This document shows positions 7,744 through 14,131 of a stretch of DNA of 24,268 nucleotides, one piece after another. The notes under the pieces were generated by a model. That model saw only the letters and a program-made list of their open reading frames with translations, had not been told where the DNA came from and did not search any database. Position 1 is the stretch's first letter; each line of letters begins with the position of its first letter. Source of the stretch: DASZHJ01 sp035280245 (GTDB taxonomy: Bacteria; Pseudomonadota; Alphaproteobacteria; ATCC43930; CGMCC-115725). The DNA lies in the NCBI GenBank assembly GCA_035280245.1, contig DATEGF010000276.1, forward strand, positions 1-24,268, read 5' to 3'. A program made the position numbers and the translations under genes.

Positions 7744-8505
7744 CTACACGCATCTTCCCCCGTCCACCTCCAGCGCCACGCCGGTGATGAACTCGGCCTC
7801 GTCGGAGGCGAGGTAGAGGGCGGCGTTGGCGATGTCGCGGGGGGTCGAGAGGCGGCCGAGCGGGATCGAGCCGATGAACTTCTTGCGGTTCTCGGGCGTG
7901 TCGCCGCCCATGAAGCTCGCGAGCAACGGCGTGTCGCCCGCGACCGGGCAGAGCGCGTTGACGCGGATCTTGTCGGGCGCCAGCTCGACCGCCATCGCCT
8001 TGGTGATGGTGATCGCTGCACCCTTGGAGCCGTTGTACCAGACGAGGCCCGGCCGTGGCCGGAGCCCCGCAGTCGAGGCCGTGTTGATGATGCAGCCGCC
8101 ACCCTGCTTTCGGAATACCGGCACGGTGTGGAGCGCCGAGAGGTAGAGCGACTTCACGTTGACGGCGAAGACCCGGTCGAAGAGCGCCTCGCTCACCTCG
8201 AGCATCGGCCCATTGACGTGCGTAACGCCCGCGTTGTTCACGACGATGTCGAGCTTGCCGTAGCGGTCGAGCGACGCCTTCACGAGCCGGGCCACGTCGG
8301 CGCTCACGGCAACATCGGCCTTGACGAAGGCGGCACTCCCCTGCCCCTGGGCCTTCTCGATCTCGGCGGCGACGCGGGCGCCGCCGCGCTCGTCGATGTC
8401 GTTCACGACCACGCGCGCGCCCTCCTCGGCGAAGCGCTGGGCGATGCCCTCACCGAAGCCGGAGCCGCCGCCGGTGACAATCGCGACTTTGCCTTGGAGC
8501 CTCAT
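7744..8505 (-). CDS. SDR-family NAD(P)-dependent oxidoreductase
   Basis: This 253-residue classical short-chain dehydrogenase/reductase has the Rossmann glycine motif 'TGGGSGFG' (11-18). An acidic residue at the end of strand 2 ('VVNDID', about 36) predicts preference for NAD(H). 'NNAG' (90-93), Ser144 in 'NTAST', and Tyr157-x3-Lys161 in 'YNGSK' complete the Asn-Ser-Tyr-Lys tetrad. The C-terminus 'ALEVDGGRCV' is the usual SDR ending. The substrate is unknown; it resembles proteins annotated glucose 1-dehydrogenase or 3-oxoacyl-ACP reductase-like. ATG 8505 is supported by GAGGAGG seven bases upstream, and an upstream in-frame ATG at 8520 lacks this. It converges with purH across a compound repeat. 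Confidence 0.95.
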   Translation of the reverse strand: MRLQGKVAIVTGGGSGFGEGIAQRFAEEGARVVVNDIDERGGARVAAEIEKAQGQGSAAFVKADVAVSADVARLVKASLDRYGKLDIVVNNAGVTHVNGPMLEVSEALFDRVFAVNVKSLYLSALHTVPVFRKQGGGCIINTASTAGLRPRPGLVWYNGSKGAAITITKAMAVELAPDKIRVNALCPVAGDTPLLASFMGGDTPENRKKFIGSIPLGRLSTPRDIANAALYLASDEAEFITGVALEVDGGRCV

Positions 8506-8566
8506 GATGCGCCTCCTCACGGGATTTCGCGCGACTGTGTCACGCGAGCCGGGGGGCGCGCCAGCG

Positions 8567-8782
8567 CTAGACCAGGATGTTGACGATCTGTCCGCGCGGG
8601 ATGGTGCCGCCGCCAGACGCCTGCTGGGCGAGGTTGTCGCTGGCGTCGGTGATCAGCTGGGCGACCTTGCGCTCGGAGTCCGTCGCGCTCTTCACCGCAC
8701 TCAGCGCCGCGGCATTGCGGGTCTGGAGCACGTTGAGCGCGGCGGCCGAGAGATTGAGCGGAGGAAGCGAGGAATTACTCAT
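8567..8782 (-). CDS. Small hypothetical protein, 71 residues
   Basis: The predicted product is Ser/Ala/Gln-rich, with an amphipathic helical middle (residues 10-52), a short Gly stretch 'GGGT' and the ending 'RGQIVNILV'. Small proteobacterial proteins with a helical body and a similar 'RGQ..NIL' tail exist, sometimes labelled putative motility proteins. The resemblance is from memory and too weak to assign a function. There is no convincing Shine-Dalgarno site before ATG 8782 and no signal peptide. It sits between the SDR gene (same strand, 61 bases away) and the divergent LuxR-type regulator. Codon use looks like the neighbours, which favours a real gene. Confidence 0.6.
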   Translation of the reverse strand: MSNSSLPPLNLSAAALNVLQTRNAAALSAVKSATDSERKVAQLITDASDNLAQQASGGGTIPRGQIVNILV

Positions 8783-9022
8783 TAAGGCGGCGCGATGCTA
8801 ACACCAAATCGTCAATGGGGCGTAAAACCTTCGTGTTCGCCCTTTCGGTAAATGCCGATTAGCCCAGCATTCCAATGCGATGGGCGCGGAGCGAGAAAGC
8901 ACCACAATTTGCAAGATTCGCTCTTCCCAAGGGGTGAGGGGTTGGGTGATTCTATGACCCAATATGCGGGGGACCCCCCGGAAGCGGCGGAGGTCCACCA
9001 GCCCATTAGTCGGGAGAGGGTC

Positions 9023-9793
9023 ATGGACCGGAGCAACGAGGGGATCGAGGTCAGGCAGCAGCCCGACGCCCGTCGCGCCGCCCAGGAGGCGCAACAAGAC
9101 AGTGTGGTGGCGCTCGTCGACCAGAGCCGGTTGCGCCGCGAGTGCCTGAAGCTCGCGCTGACCGAGCACGAGAACGCCTGGCGCATCCTCGACCTCGCCT
9201 CCGCCGAGGACGTGCTGCGGCTCGCCGAGGGCGGCCAGAAGTTCGACCTGCTGCTACTGGGCGCCGCCACCGCGGAGCTGGTCGACCTCCAGCAGATCGA
9301 GATGCTGCACCAGGCGCTCCCGGAGACGCCGATCGTGGTGGTGGCGGAGAACGACAACCCGCACCGCGCGCGCCTCATCCTCAACGCGGGGACGCGCGGC
9401 TTCCTGCCGGCCTCGCTCAGCCTCAAGGTCCTGCTCGGCGCGCTCGACCTCGTGCTCGCGGGCGGCGTCTATGTGCCGTCCTCGCTGATCGACGCGGGCC
9501 CGCCGCGCACCGCCGCGACGCCCTCCCCCAAGCGCCAGAACGAGCCCTGGTCCGAGCTCACGCGCCGCCAGCGCGACGTGCTGGCATTGATCGCCCAGGG
9601 CAAGTCGAACAAGCTGATCGCCGACGCGCTCACCATGTCGGAGAGCACCGTCAAGGCGCACGTGAAGCAGATCATCAAGCGCCTCCACGTCGCCAATCGC
9701 ACCCAGGCGGCCCTCCTCGCCACCGGCAGCCTCGCGCCCCAAGCGGGCATAAGGGCCGAGGGCGAAAAGCCGAGCGCGGTCGCGGCGAAGTAG
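9023..9793 (+). CDS. LuxR/NarL-type response regulator with degenerate receiver domain
   Basis: This 256-residue DNA-binding protein has a receiver-like domain at about residues 26-150 and a GerE/LuxR helix-turn-helix at about 176-235. The latter contains 'LTRRQRDVLALIAQGKSNK' and 'MSESTVKAHVKQIIKRL', a textbook match. The receiver fold is kept, but the phospho-acceptor position after strand 3 ('FDLLLLG') is Gly80 instead of Asp. The acidic pair is reduced to one Asp33, strand 4 ends 'VVVAEN' without Thr/Ser, and the strand-5 Lys is missing ('GFLPAS'). It therefore probably works without phosphorylation. ATG 9023 has GGGAG six bases upstream. The frame is open back to 8852, and ATG 8954 remains possible. 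No histidine kinase is nearby. Targets are unknown. Confidence 0.9.
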   Translation: MDRSNEGIEVRQQPDARRAAQEAQQDSVVALVDQSRLRRECLKLALTEHENAWRILDLASAEDVLRLAEGGQKFDLLLLGAATAELVDLQQIEMLHQALPETPIVVVAENDNPHRARLILNAGTRGFLPASLSLKVLLGALDLVLAGGVYVPSSLIDAGPPRTAATPSPKRQNEPWSELTRRQRDVLALIAQGKSNKLIADALTMSESTVKAHVKQIIKRLHVANRTQAALLATGSLAPQAGIRAEGEKPSAVAAK

Positions 9794-9794
9794 G

Positions 9795-9822
9795 GATCAG
9801 CTCTCAGCGATCAGCCGTCAGC
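9795..9822. repeat. AGCTGAC-family short dispersed repeat, copy 2
   Basis: Immediately after the LuxR-type gene, ATCAGCTCTCAGCGATCAGC is followed by CGTCAGC. It is an extended copy with three CAGC units, on the opposite strand sense to copies 5 and 7. Confidence 0.6.
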
Positions 9823-9849
9823 ACCCTCACCCTTGATCGGGCGGCAAAG

Positions 9850-9887
9850 GCGGCCGTGCGGCGGGGGTAAGCTGGCCGCACGGCCGC
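9850..9887. terminator. Strong hairpin between convergent genes, possible bidirectional terminator
   Basis: Perfect 13-base arms GCGGCCGTGCGGC (9850-9862) and GCCGCACGGCCGC (9875-9887) enclose a 12-base loop. It lies between the LuxR-type gene and the 79-residue gene, which point at each other. There is no T-tract on either side, so termination is inferred from position and stem strength only. Confidence 0.45.
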
Positions 9888-9920
9888 TGAGGCGGTGGCT
9901 CGCCGCCGCCCCGACGCTGG

Positions 9921-10160
9921 TCAGATTTCCTTGCCGATTCCCTCGGGCAGGTGGGCCACGTCTTCGTCGATCAGCACCGTCTTCTTGGCCCCGTAGTCCG
10001 CATCCAGCACGACCTTCCCGGCTTTGGTCAGCTTGATGGAGGCGGCAGCGTGCTTCGAGGTGTAGGTCAGGAACTCGCCGTTGGGATGTGGGCCATCCCA
10101 GTCGCCGTCGTCGAGCTCGACGGTATCGAAAGCCACGACACGCAATTTTTCGTCAGCCAT
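9921..10160 (-). CDS. Hypothetical protein, 79 residues
   Basis: This is a small, acidic, soluble-looking protein with no signal peptide or membrane segment. The sequence alternates short predicted beta strands ('LRVVAFDTVEL', 'FLTYTS', 'SIKLTKAGKVVLDADY') and ends 'HLPEGIGKEI'. I do not recognise the family. ATG 10160 is well supported: a GGGAGAG ribosome binding site lies seven bases upstream, and the region further up in the same frame does not look coding. It is convergent with the LuxR-type regulator across a 13-base-pair hairpin. The 260 bases upstream hold a CTCCCGC/GCGGGAG hairpin near 10220-10240 but no gene. Confidence 0.7.
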   Translation of the reverse strand: MADEKLRVVAFDTVELDDGDWDGPHPNGEFLTYTSKHAAASIKLTKAGKVVLDADYGAKKTVLIDEDVAHLPEGIGKEI

Positions 10161-10422
10161 CGGTTTTCTCTCCCTTCGAAATGAGCCCGCGCAACGCAGG
10201 CTCTGCAAGGCAGCATCTCCCGCGGCAGAGCGGGAGCGATCATCGGAGCATGAGTGCTTCACCGGTCGTCCGCCGCGCCTCCGAAGTCAGGGACTTTCGA
10301 GGCGCGGTCGCGCGACCGGCTCATTAACCATAGCGCGAGATCCGGCGCGGAAATAGATGGCGATCGCAAAATGAAGATTCAATTCTCGAATACAACGCGA
10401 CGAATGCTCGATATCGCGCCGC

Positions 10423-10797
10423 TCAGGCCAGAGCCCTCGGCGATCGCGGCGGGGCGGCTTCTCGTCGAGCGGATTCAGGTCTTGCGGGCGCCGGAGAAAG
10501 CTTCGCTTTCGAGACGACCAGCTCCGAGCATTGGTACTGGTTGCTGGAGCCCGCGACGGCGTCGGGATGCTGGGTCGAGAGCAGCGCCCAGGCGCTCGGA
10601 TAGCCCGCCTGAAAGCTCAGCCCCTTCGCATAGGGGCCGTAGGTGAGGATGACGGGAGTGCGGCCCTCGGCGACGGGCCGGAACAGGTCGGCGCGGAGGA
10701 CGAGGCCGTCGTCCATGGCGATGGGGATGTCCCAATCGATCCGCATGCTGTTGCGGGTCTCGATGGTGGGGTTCGGGCGCCAGTAGCGGATCAGGCC
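10423..10797 (-). pseudogene. Truncated CocE/NonD (X-Pro dipeptidyl-peptidase S15-like) hydrolase, N-terminal remnant
   Basis: The minus frame from about 10797 to 10531 encodes a recognisable N-terminus of a CocE/NonD-family alpha/beta hydrolase: 'MRIDWDIPIAMDDGLVLRAD', then 'LFRPVAEGRTPVILTYGPYAKG', 'YPSAW' and 'AGSSNQYQ'. Intact members are roughly 550-680 residues, with the nucleophilic Ser in a G-x-S-x-G well downstream. Here similarity stops after about residue 72 from ATG 10746 and is replaced by Pro/Ala/Arg-rich sequence to a stop at 10423. The catalytic triad is absent, so no esterase or peptidase activity is expected. The fragment begins exactly where the adjacent antitoxin gene ends, so the toxin-antitoxin pair may have arrived at or near the break. 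Confidence 0.75.
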
Positions 10798-11099
10798 GCC
10801 GCGAGCGTCTCGGCCACGACGCGCGGGTTGCGCGCGATCAGCGTCAGGTAAGCGCGGGTCGCGGCGTCGGGTTTGCGCGTGCCCTGCTCCCACTTTCTGA
10901 GCGAGGCCAGCGGCAGCGCATAGCGGCGCGCAAACTCCGGCTGGCTCAGTTTCAGATGCCGCCGAATCGTCCGCACGTTCACGGCCGCGGGGACTTGGAC
11001 CTTGGTGACGCGGACGTGATCCTTGCGGCCCTCGAGATAAGCCGACGCATCGGCCAAGCCTTCGAGTATCTCGCCCGAGATGTTGCGTCGTCTCGTCAT
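10791..11099 (-). CDS. Helix-turn-helix antitoxin of a RelE-type toxin (HigA2/NadS-like)
   Basis: This 102-residue protein has an XRE-type HTH at about residues 43-75: 'RTIRRHLKLSQPEFARRYAL' followed by 'LASLRKWEQGTRKPD'. A short N-terminal segment includes 'EILEGLADASAYLEG', which resembles antitoxins partnered with RelE/HigB2 toxins. It should bind and neutralise the toxin encoded just upstream and repress the shared promoter. The ATG overlaps the toxin stop by four bases (ATGA), so translation is coupled and the order is toxin first, antitoxin second. Its 3' end overlaps the start of the truncated hydrolase frame. Confidence 0.9.
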   Translation of the reverse strand: MTRRRNISGEILEGLADASAYLEGRKDHVRVTKVQVPAAVNVRTIRRHLKLSQPEFARRYALPLASLRKWEQGTRKPDAATRAYLTLIARNPRVVAETLAAA

Positions 11100-11452
11100 G
11101 ACTCTCTCCCAGTGGAGGCGCGGATCTGCTGCTTGATCAGGGTTACTGCCTGCCGGATCGCATTGCGCTCGCTCTTGCTGAGATCGTCCTTGCGGCCTTT
11201 GCCGTAGACAGTCAGCAAGAAGATCGGCGCACCGGCATCGTGATAGTAGTAGATGACGCGCACGCCACCTCTCTTGCCAATCCCTTCGCGGGCCCAGCGC
11301 AGTTTCCGCACGCCGCCGGTTCCCTGGATGATCGCGCCGGCCTGCGGATCGCGGGCAATCGCATCGATGAATTCTTCACGCTCCGCATCGCTCCAGACCT
11401 CCGCGGCATGACGCTGAAAGGGCCTAGTCTCGACGACGACGATCGGAATCAT
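11096..11452 (-). CDS. RelE/HigB2-type toxin
   Basis: This 118-residue protein is of the RelE/ParE superfamily. 'GTGGVRKLRWAREGIGKRGG' followed by 'VRVIYYYHD' and 'FLLTVYGKGRKDDLSKSE' is the core of toxins in this group, which act as ribosome-dependent mRNA interferases. That activity is family knowledge, not shown here. The length is normal for the family and no lesion is visible. The sequence 5' of ATG 11452 is pyrimidine-rich on the coding strand (CTCCTTCTAA) and has no Shine-Dalgarno site, while a -10-like box ends 8 bases before the ATG, so the message may be leaderless. The downstream HTH antitoxin overlaps by four bases. Confidence 0.92.
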   Translation of the reverse strand: MIPIVVVETRPFQRHAAEVWSDAEREEFIDAIARDPQAGAIIQGTGGVRKLRWAREGIGKRGGVRVIYYYHDAGAPIFLLTVYGKGRKDDLSKSERNAIRQAVTLIKQQIRASTGRES

Positions 11453-11460
11453 TTAGAAGG

Positions 11461-11490
11461 AGTGTAACCCATTGGGGCACCCAGCGGCAA
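11461..11490 (-). promoter_or_regulatory. Predicted promoter of the RelE/HTH toxin-antitoxin pair
   Basis: On the minus strand TTGCCG (11485-11490) and TACACT (11461-11466) are separated by 18 bases, each matching 4 of 6 sigma-70 consensus positions. Transcription would start within about 0-3 bases of the toxin ATG at 11452. The 80-base space to the divergent HigA-like gene would hold both promoters. Confidence 0.45.
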
Positions 11491-11532
11491 AGGCCAAATC
11501 AGGTCGTCCGTTCTGAGATATACCTGCATCTT

Positions 11533-11826
11533 ATGAAACGGGCTCCCGTTGCTCATCCAGACGCCTGCTTAGACGCGAGATCGCAGCACGCCGCCTCAGT
11601 GCGAGCGGGCTTCGCGCTCGACCTTGGCGTGCCCTCCGGCCGCATCATGGATATTTTGAACGGCCGCCGCGCCATCACGGCCGATACGGCCGTGCGCCTC
11701 GGTCGCTACTTCGGCAATAGTCCGCAATTCTGGCTCGACCTACAGAGCCAATACGACATCGCGACCGTCGAGCGTGAGCGCGGCTCCGAGATCGCGCGGC
11801 GGGTGAGGCCGGCGGATGCGGCATAG
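11533..11826 (+). CDS. HigA-like XRE antitoxin, orphan, with scrambled first helix
   Basis: The frame gives 97 residues. From about residue 32 it is a clear HigA-family antitoxin: 'LGVPSGRIMDILNGRRAIT', then 'ADTAVRLGRYFGNSPQFWLDLQ' and 'YDIATVERERG'. Between about residues 12 and 27 the encoded sequence is unlike the family. Reading the same DNA in another frame from about 11573 to 11619 gives 'LRREIAARRLSASG', which is what HigA proteins have there. This indicates two compensating frameshifts: the reading frame survives but the first helix of the DNA-binding domain is altered. No HigB toxin gene lies upstream; only the divergent RelE pair does. A TATACC box ends 8 bases before the ATG, so expression is possible. 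It may be a decaying orphan or a changed antitoxin. Confidence 0.7.
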   Translation: MKRAPVAHPDACLDARSQHAASVRAGFALDLGVPSGRIMDILNGRRAITADTAVRLGRYFGNSPQFWLDLQSQYDIATVERERGSEIARRVRPADAA

Positions 11827-11836
11827 CACGTCCGAC

Positions 11837-14131
11837 TCATTCGTCCTCAGTACCGGATGGCAGCTGTACTTCCCTTGCCGCAAATAATGCGGAGAGCGTG
11901 GCCGCGCGACAGCGTTCTTCTCGTTCACGTGCTTCCTCGACGGATGGATCGCTCTCGGCGAGGGATTGGTCGCCTGTTCCCTCTTTATCCTTCTGTTCCT
12001 GATAAAGCAGGAGAGAATGAACAGCGAGCCAGATCTCATACCTTTTCGAGAACGAGTCCGCGATCGCGGTATCTCTCTGTTCCAGAGCTGCGCGGCGAGT
12101 CGCATATTTCGGATAGACAGTAGAGTAATATATTATGAGCTTGCCATTTTCAGTAAGCGCAGACGATGCGATCGAGCTGATATCGTCGGGCCAACCGAGC
12201 GTACTCCACTGTTCATCATCGGGACCAGCGACGGGCCTGGTCTCAAATGGTGGAAGCGCAGCCTGCCGGGATGCCGGGCGCGCAGGCGGGACCTCGACAA
12301 TCCGGGATCGACGCTCATCGGATAGGCTCGGTAGCCCGGGCCGAGAGAGCTCCACTCTGATGGCACCTGTAGCGCCAACGCTCGCCGTTGGCGCACCCTC
12401 CGTGATGACACGCATGCGGCCCCCCTCAAGGGGGGTCGAACCCCGGAGTATGAGGCCCTCGCCACTAGCAATAATGTTGATTCGTGAAGCGGCCGGATTT
12501 CGCGGATCGTGGTAATTGCTGTTTGCGTCGGTTTCGATCCGGATATAGCGCCGCTGTTGCGGGTAAAATGTTATGTCGTCATCAACAGCCCACACCAATC
12601 GAATGAAGGTTGGTGGTTCGTGGAGCTCGAGGGGCTGAGGCCTCGGTCTGGGTCTTGGCGCATTGGCCGGCGTTTGTTCGGACGTGCTTCCTCCTGCAGT
12701 CGCGCCACTTGGCGTTTCAGCAACATTCAATCCTTGCAGCCGCAATAGCCGCGCCACCTCCTGTCGCATTTCATGGGCGGCCGTCTCGTCTTGCTCTCGC
12801 CTACCTAAATCGCGCGCCTCATTGTTAAGCCTGATCAAGTCGTCGTCAGAGCGCAAAACCCGAATCAGCTCGTCTTGTATCAACGTGTGCACTACGCCGC
12901 GACGCGTGTCCTCGCGCGTGGACACAAAGAGAGCGCGCTTAGCGTCCGGTGTTAGAGAATTGCAATCGAGGTGACACACAATCCGTTGAGCGAGATAAGG
13001 AAGCTCGGCGTGTTTCTTAATGAGAGCGCTCGACAATTCTCCATGATTCTGCCCGTGCAGGGTCAGCACGATGGGTTTTGTCGGATTTACAAAGGCCGAT
13101 GAAGGTCGTTTGTTGGATCTAGTCGGTGGAGCAAGGACCCAGTACTCAATGCCGAGCCGCCCGAAGTCCGCCAGCGTCACGTAAAACAACCGGACATGAT
13201 GTGAAAGCGAAGGTCCGCGCCGCTCTTCGTCTCCCTCGTCGACGGCACCATTGAGGGCGTTGCGCGAACCTTTAATTACCCGTCGATATTCATGAACCTC
13301 GCTCTCGAGCCAAATTGGCAGCACGGGATCAAAGAGAACCTGATTGAGCAAGCCGTATAGGCTATTTGGTCCGAGTGGTGATCCGTAGTTGCTTAAGTCA
13401 TATCCGTAGTGACGGGCCACGGTTCCAGTCGAGAACTCCGCCAGCGGCAACTCTACATAAGGCACCCCACCATTAAGCGTCAGGTACACGTAGTGTCCTG
13501 TCTTGTATTCATCAGCGGGAAGATCTTCAAACCGCACCACTGTGAACCCCACGTACGGGTCGCCGCCGGATCTACTGGCTATGACACTGTACTGGCTTGA
13601 CGCGAATGTGCTTGAGCCACCTTGCCCATAGGTCCCAACGAGATAATGCTTCTGCAGCTTGTTGCTCTCGGCGAGGCTCAAGATGGTCTTGGGCATCTGA
13701 TCCGGTTTTATTCCCGTCCCAGCGTCCCGAACTTCCACGGTCCGCAAATTCCGATCTGTGCCGGGCTGTAAGCGAACGATGATTCGGTTAGCTAGTTGCT
13801 GGCGCTGACGTGTTGTGAGCTCGCTCAGCCCGTTCTCGGGAACGTTGAGCCACGCTGTTGTCGCCTCTCTCGGACTTCGGCAGTCGGGATAGCCGCCATG
13901 AGCGGCGTATTCAAATTCAATAACTGCATCTATGGCGTTGGTAATTCGTTCGACTAAGGAACGACCAGGGTCTCCGGAGACTTCAATACTGCCCCGATTA
14001 TTGGTACGTCCCCCGACTGGTGCCCACTGGATCGCCATGCCATGAGCACTTTCGAACTGAGCTATCGCTTCCGCGACTTGCGGCGCAGTGCTTGCGCGAG
14101 TGATTGCGTTAAAGAACTCGAGCGGGTTCAT
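11837..14131 (-). CDS. GHKL (MORC/MutL/Hsp90-like) ATPase paired with a DNA methyltransferase
   Basis: This 764-residue protein has an N-terminal GHKL ATPase domain. The N-box is 'SLVERITNAIDAV' (58-70, with Glu61, Asn65, Asp68), the G1 motif is 'EVRDAGTGI' (133-141), and the lid glycine motif is 'GTYGQGGSST' (166-175). A probable transducer-like region reaches about residue 400, with 'NPTKPIVLTLHGQNHGELS' visible. A helical stretch follows, then a Pro-rich linker 'APRPRPRPQP', a beta-rich domain, and a charged helical C-terminus. No PD-(D/E)xK, HNH, GIY-YIG or PLD nuclease motif was seen. GHKL ATPases related to MutL and MORC are known components of prokaryotic restriction-modification loci. 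The ATG overlaps the methyltransferase stop by four bases. Base composition is far lower in GC than flanking genes, indicating transfer. Confidence 0.9.
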   Translation of the reverse strand: MNPLEFFNAITRASTAPQVAEAIAQFESAHGMAIQWAPVGGRTNNRGSIEVSGDPGRSLVERITNAIDAVIEFEYAAHGGYPDCRSPREATTAWLNVPENGLSELTTRQRQQLANRIIVRLQPGTDRNLRTVEVRDAGTGIKPDQMPKTILSLAESNKLQKHYLVGTYGQGGSSTFASSQYSVIASRSGGDPYVGFTVVRFEDLPADEYKTGHYVYLTLNGGVPYVELPLAEFSTGTVARHYGYDLSNYGSPLGPNSLYGLLNQVLFDPVLPIWLESEVHEYRRVIKGSRNALNGAVDEGDEERRGPSLSHHVRLFYVTLADFGRLGIEYWVLAPPTRSNKRPSSAFVNPTKPIVLTLHGQNHGELSSALIKKHAELPYLAQRIVCHLDCNSLTPDAKRALFVSTREDTRRGVVHTLIQDELIRVLRSDDDLIRLNNEARDLGRREQDETAAHEMRQEVARLLRLQGLNVAETPSGATAGGSTSEQTPANAPRPRPRPQPLELHEPPTFIRLVWAVDDDITFYPQQRRYIRIETDANSNYHDPRNPAASRINIIASGEGLILRGSTPLEGGRMRVITEGAPTASVGATGAIRVELSRPGLPSLSDERRSRIVEVPPARPASRQAALPPFETRPVAGPDDEQWSTLGWPDDISSIASSALTENGKLIIYYSTVYPKYATRRAALEQRDTAIADSFSKRYEIWLAVHSLLLYQEQKDKEGTGDQSLAESDPSVEEAREREERCRAATLSALFAAREVQLPSGTEDE

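Noticed and set aside
11740..12105. 121-residue minus-strand open frame overlapping the ends of the HigA-like and GHKL genes
   Set aside because: It is out of frame with the GHKL ATPase, and its composition shows no family resemblance.
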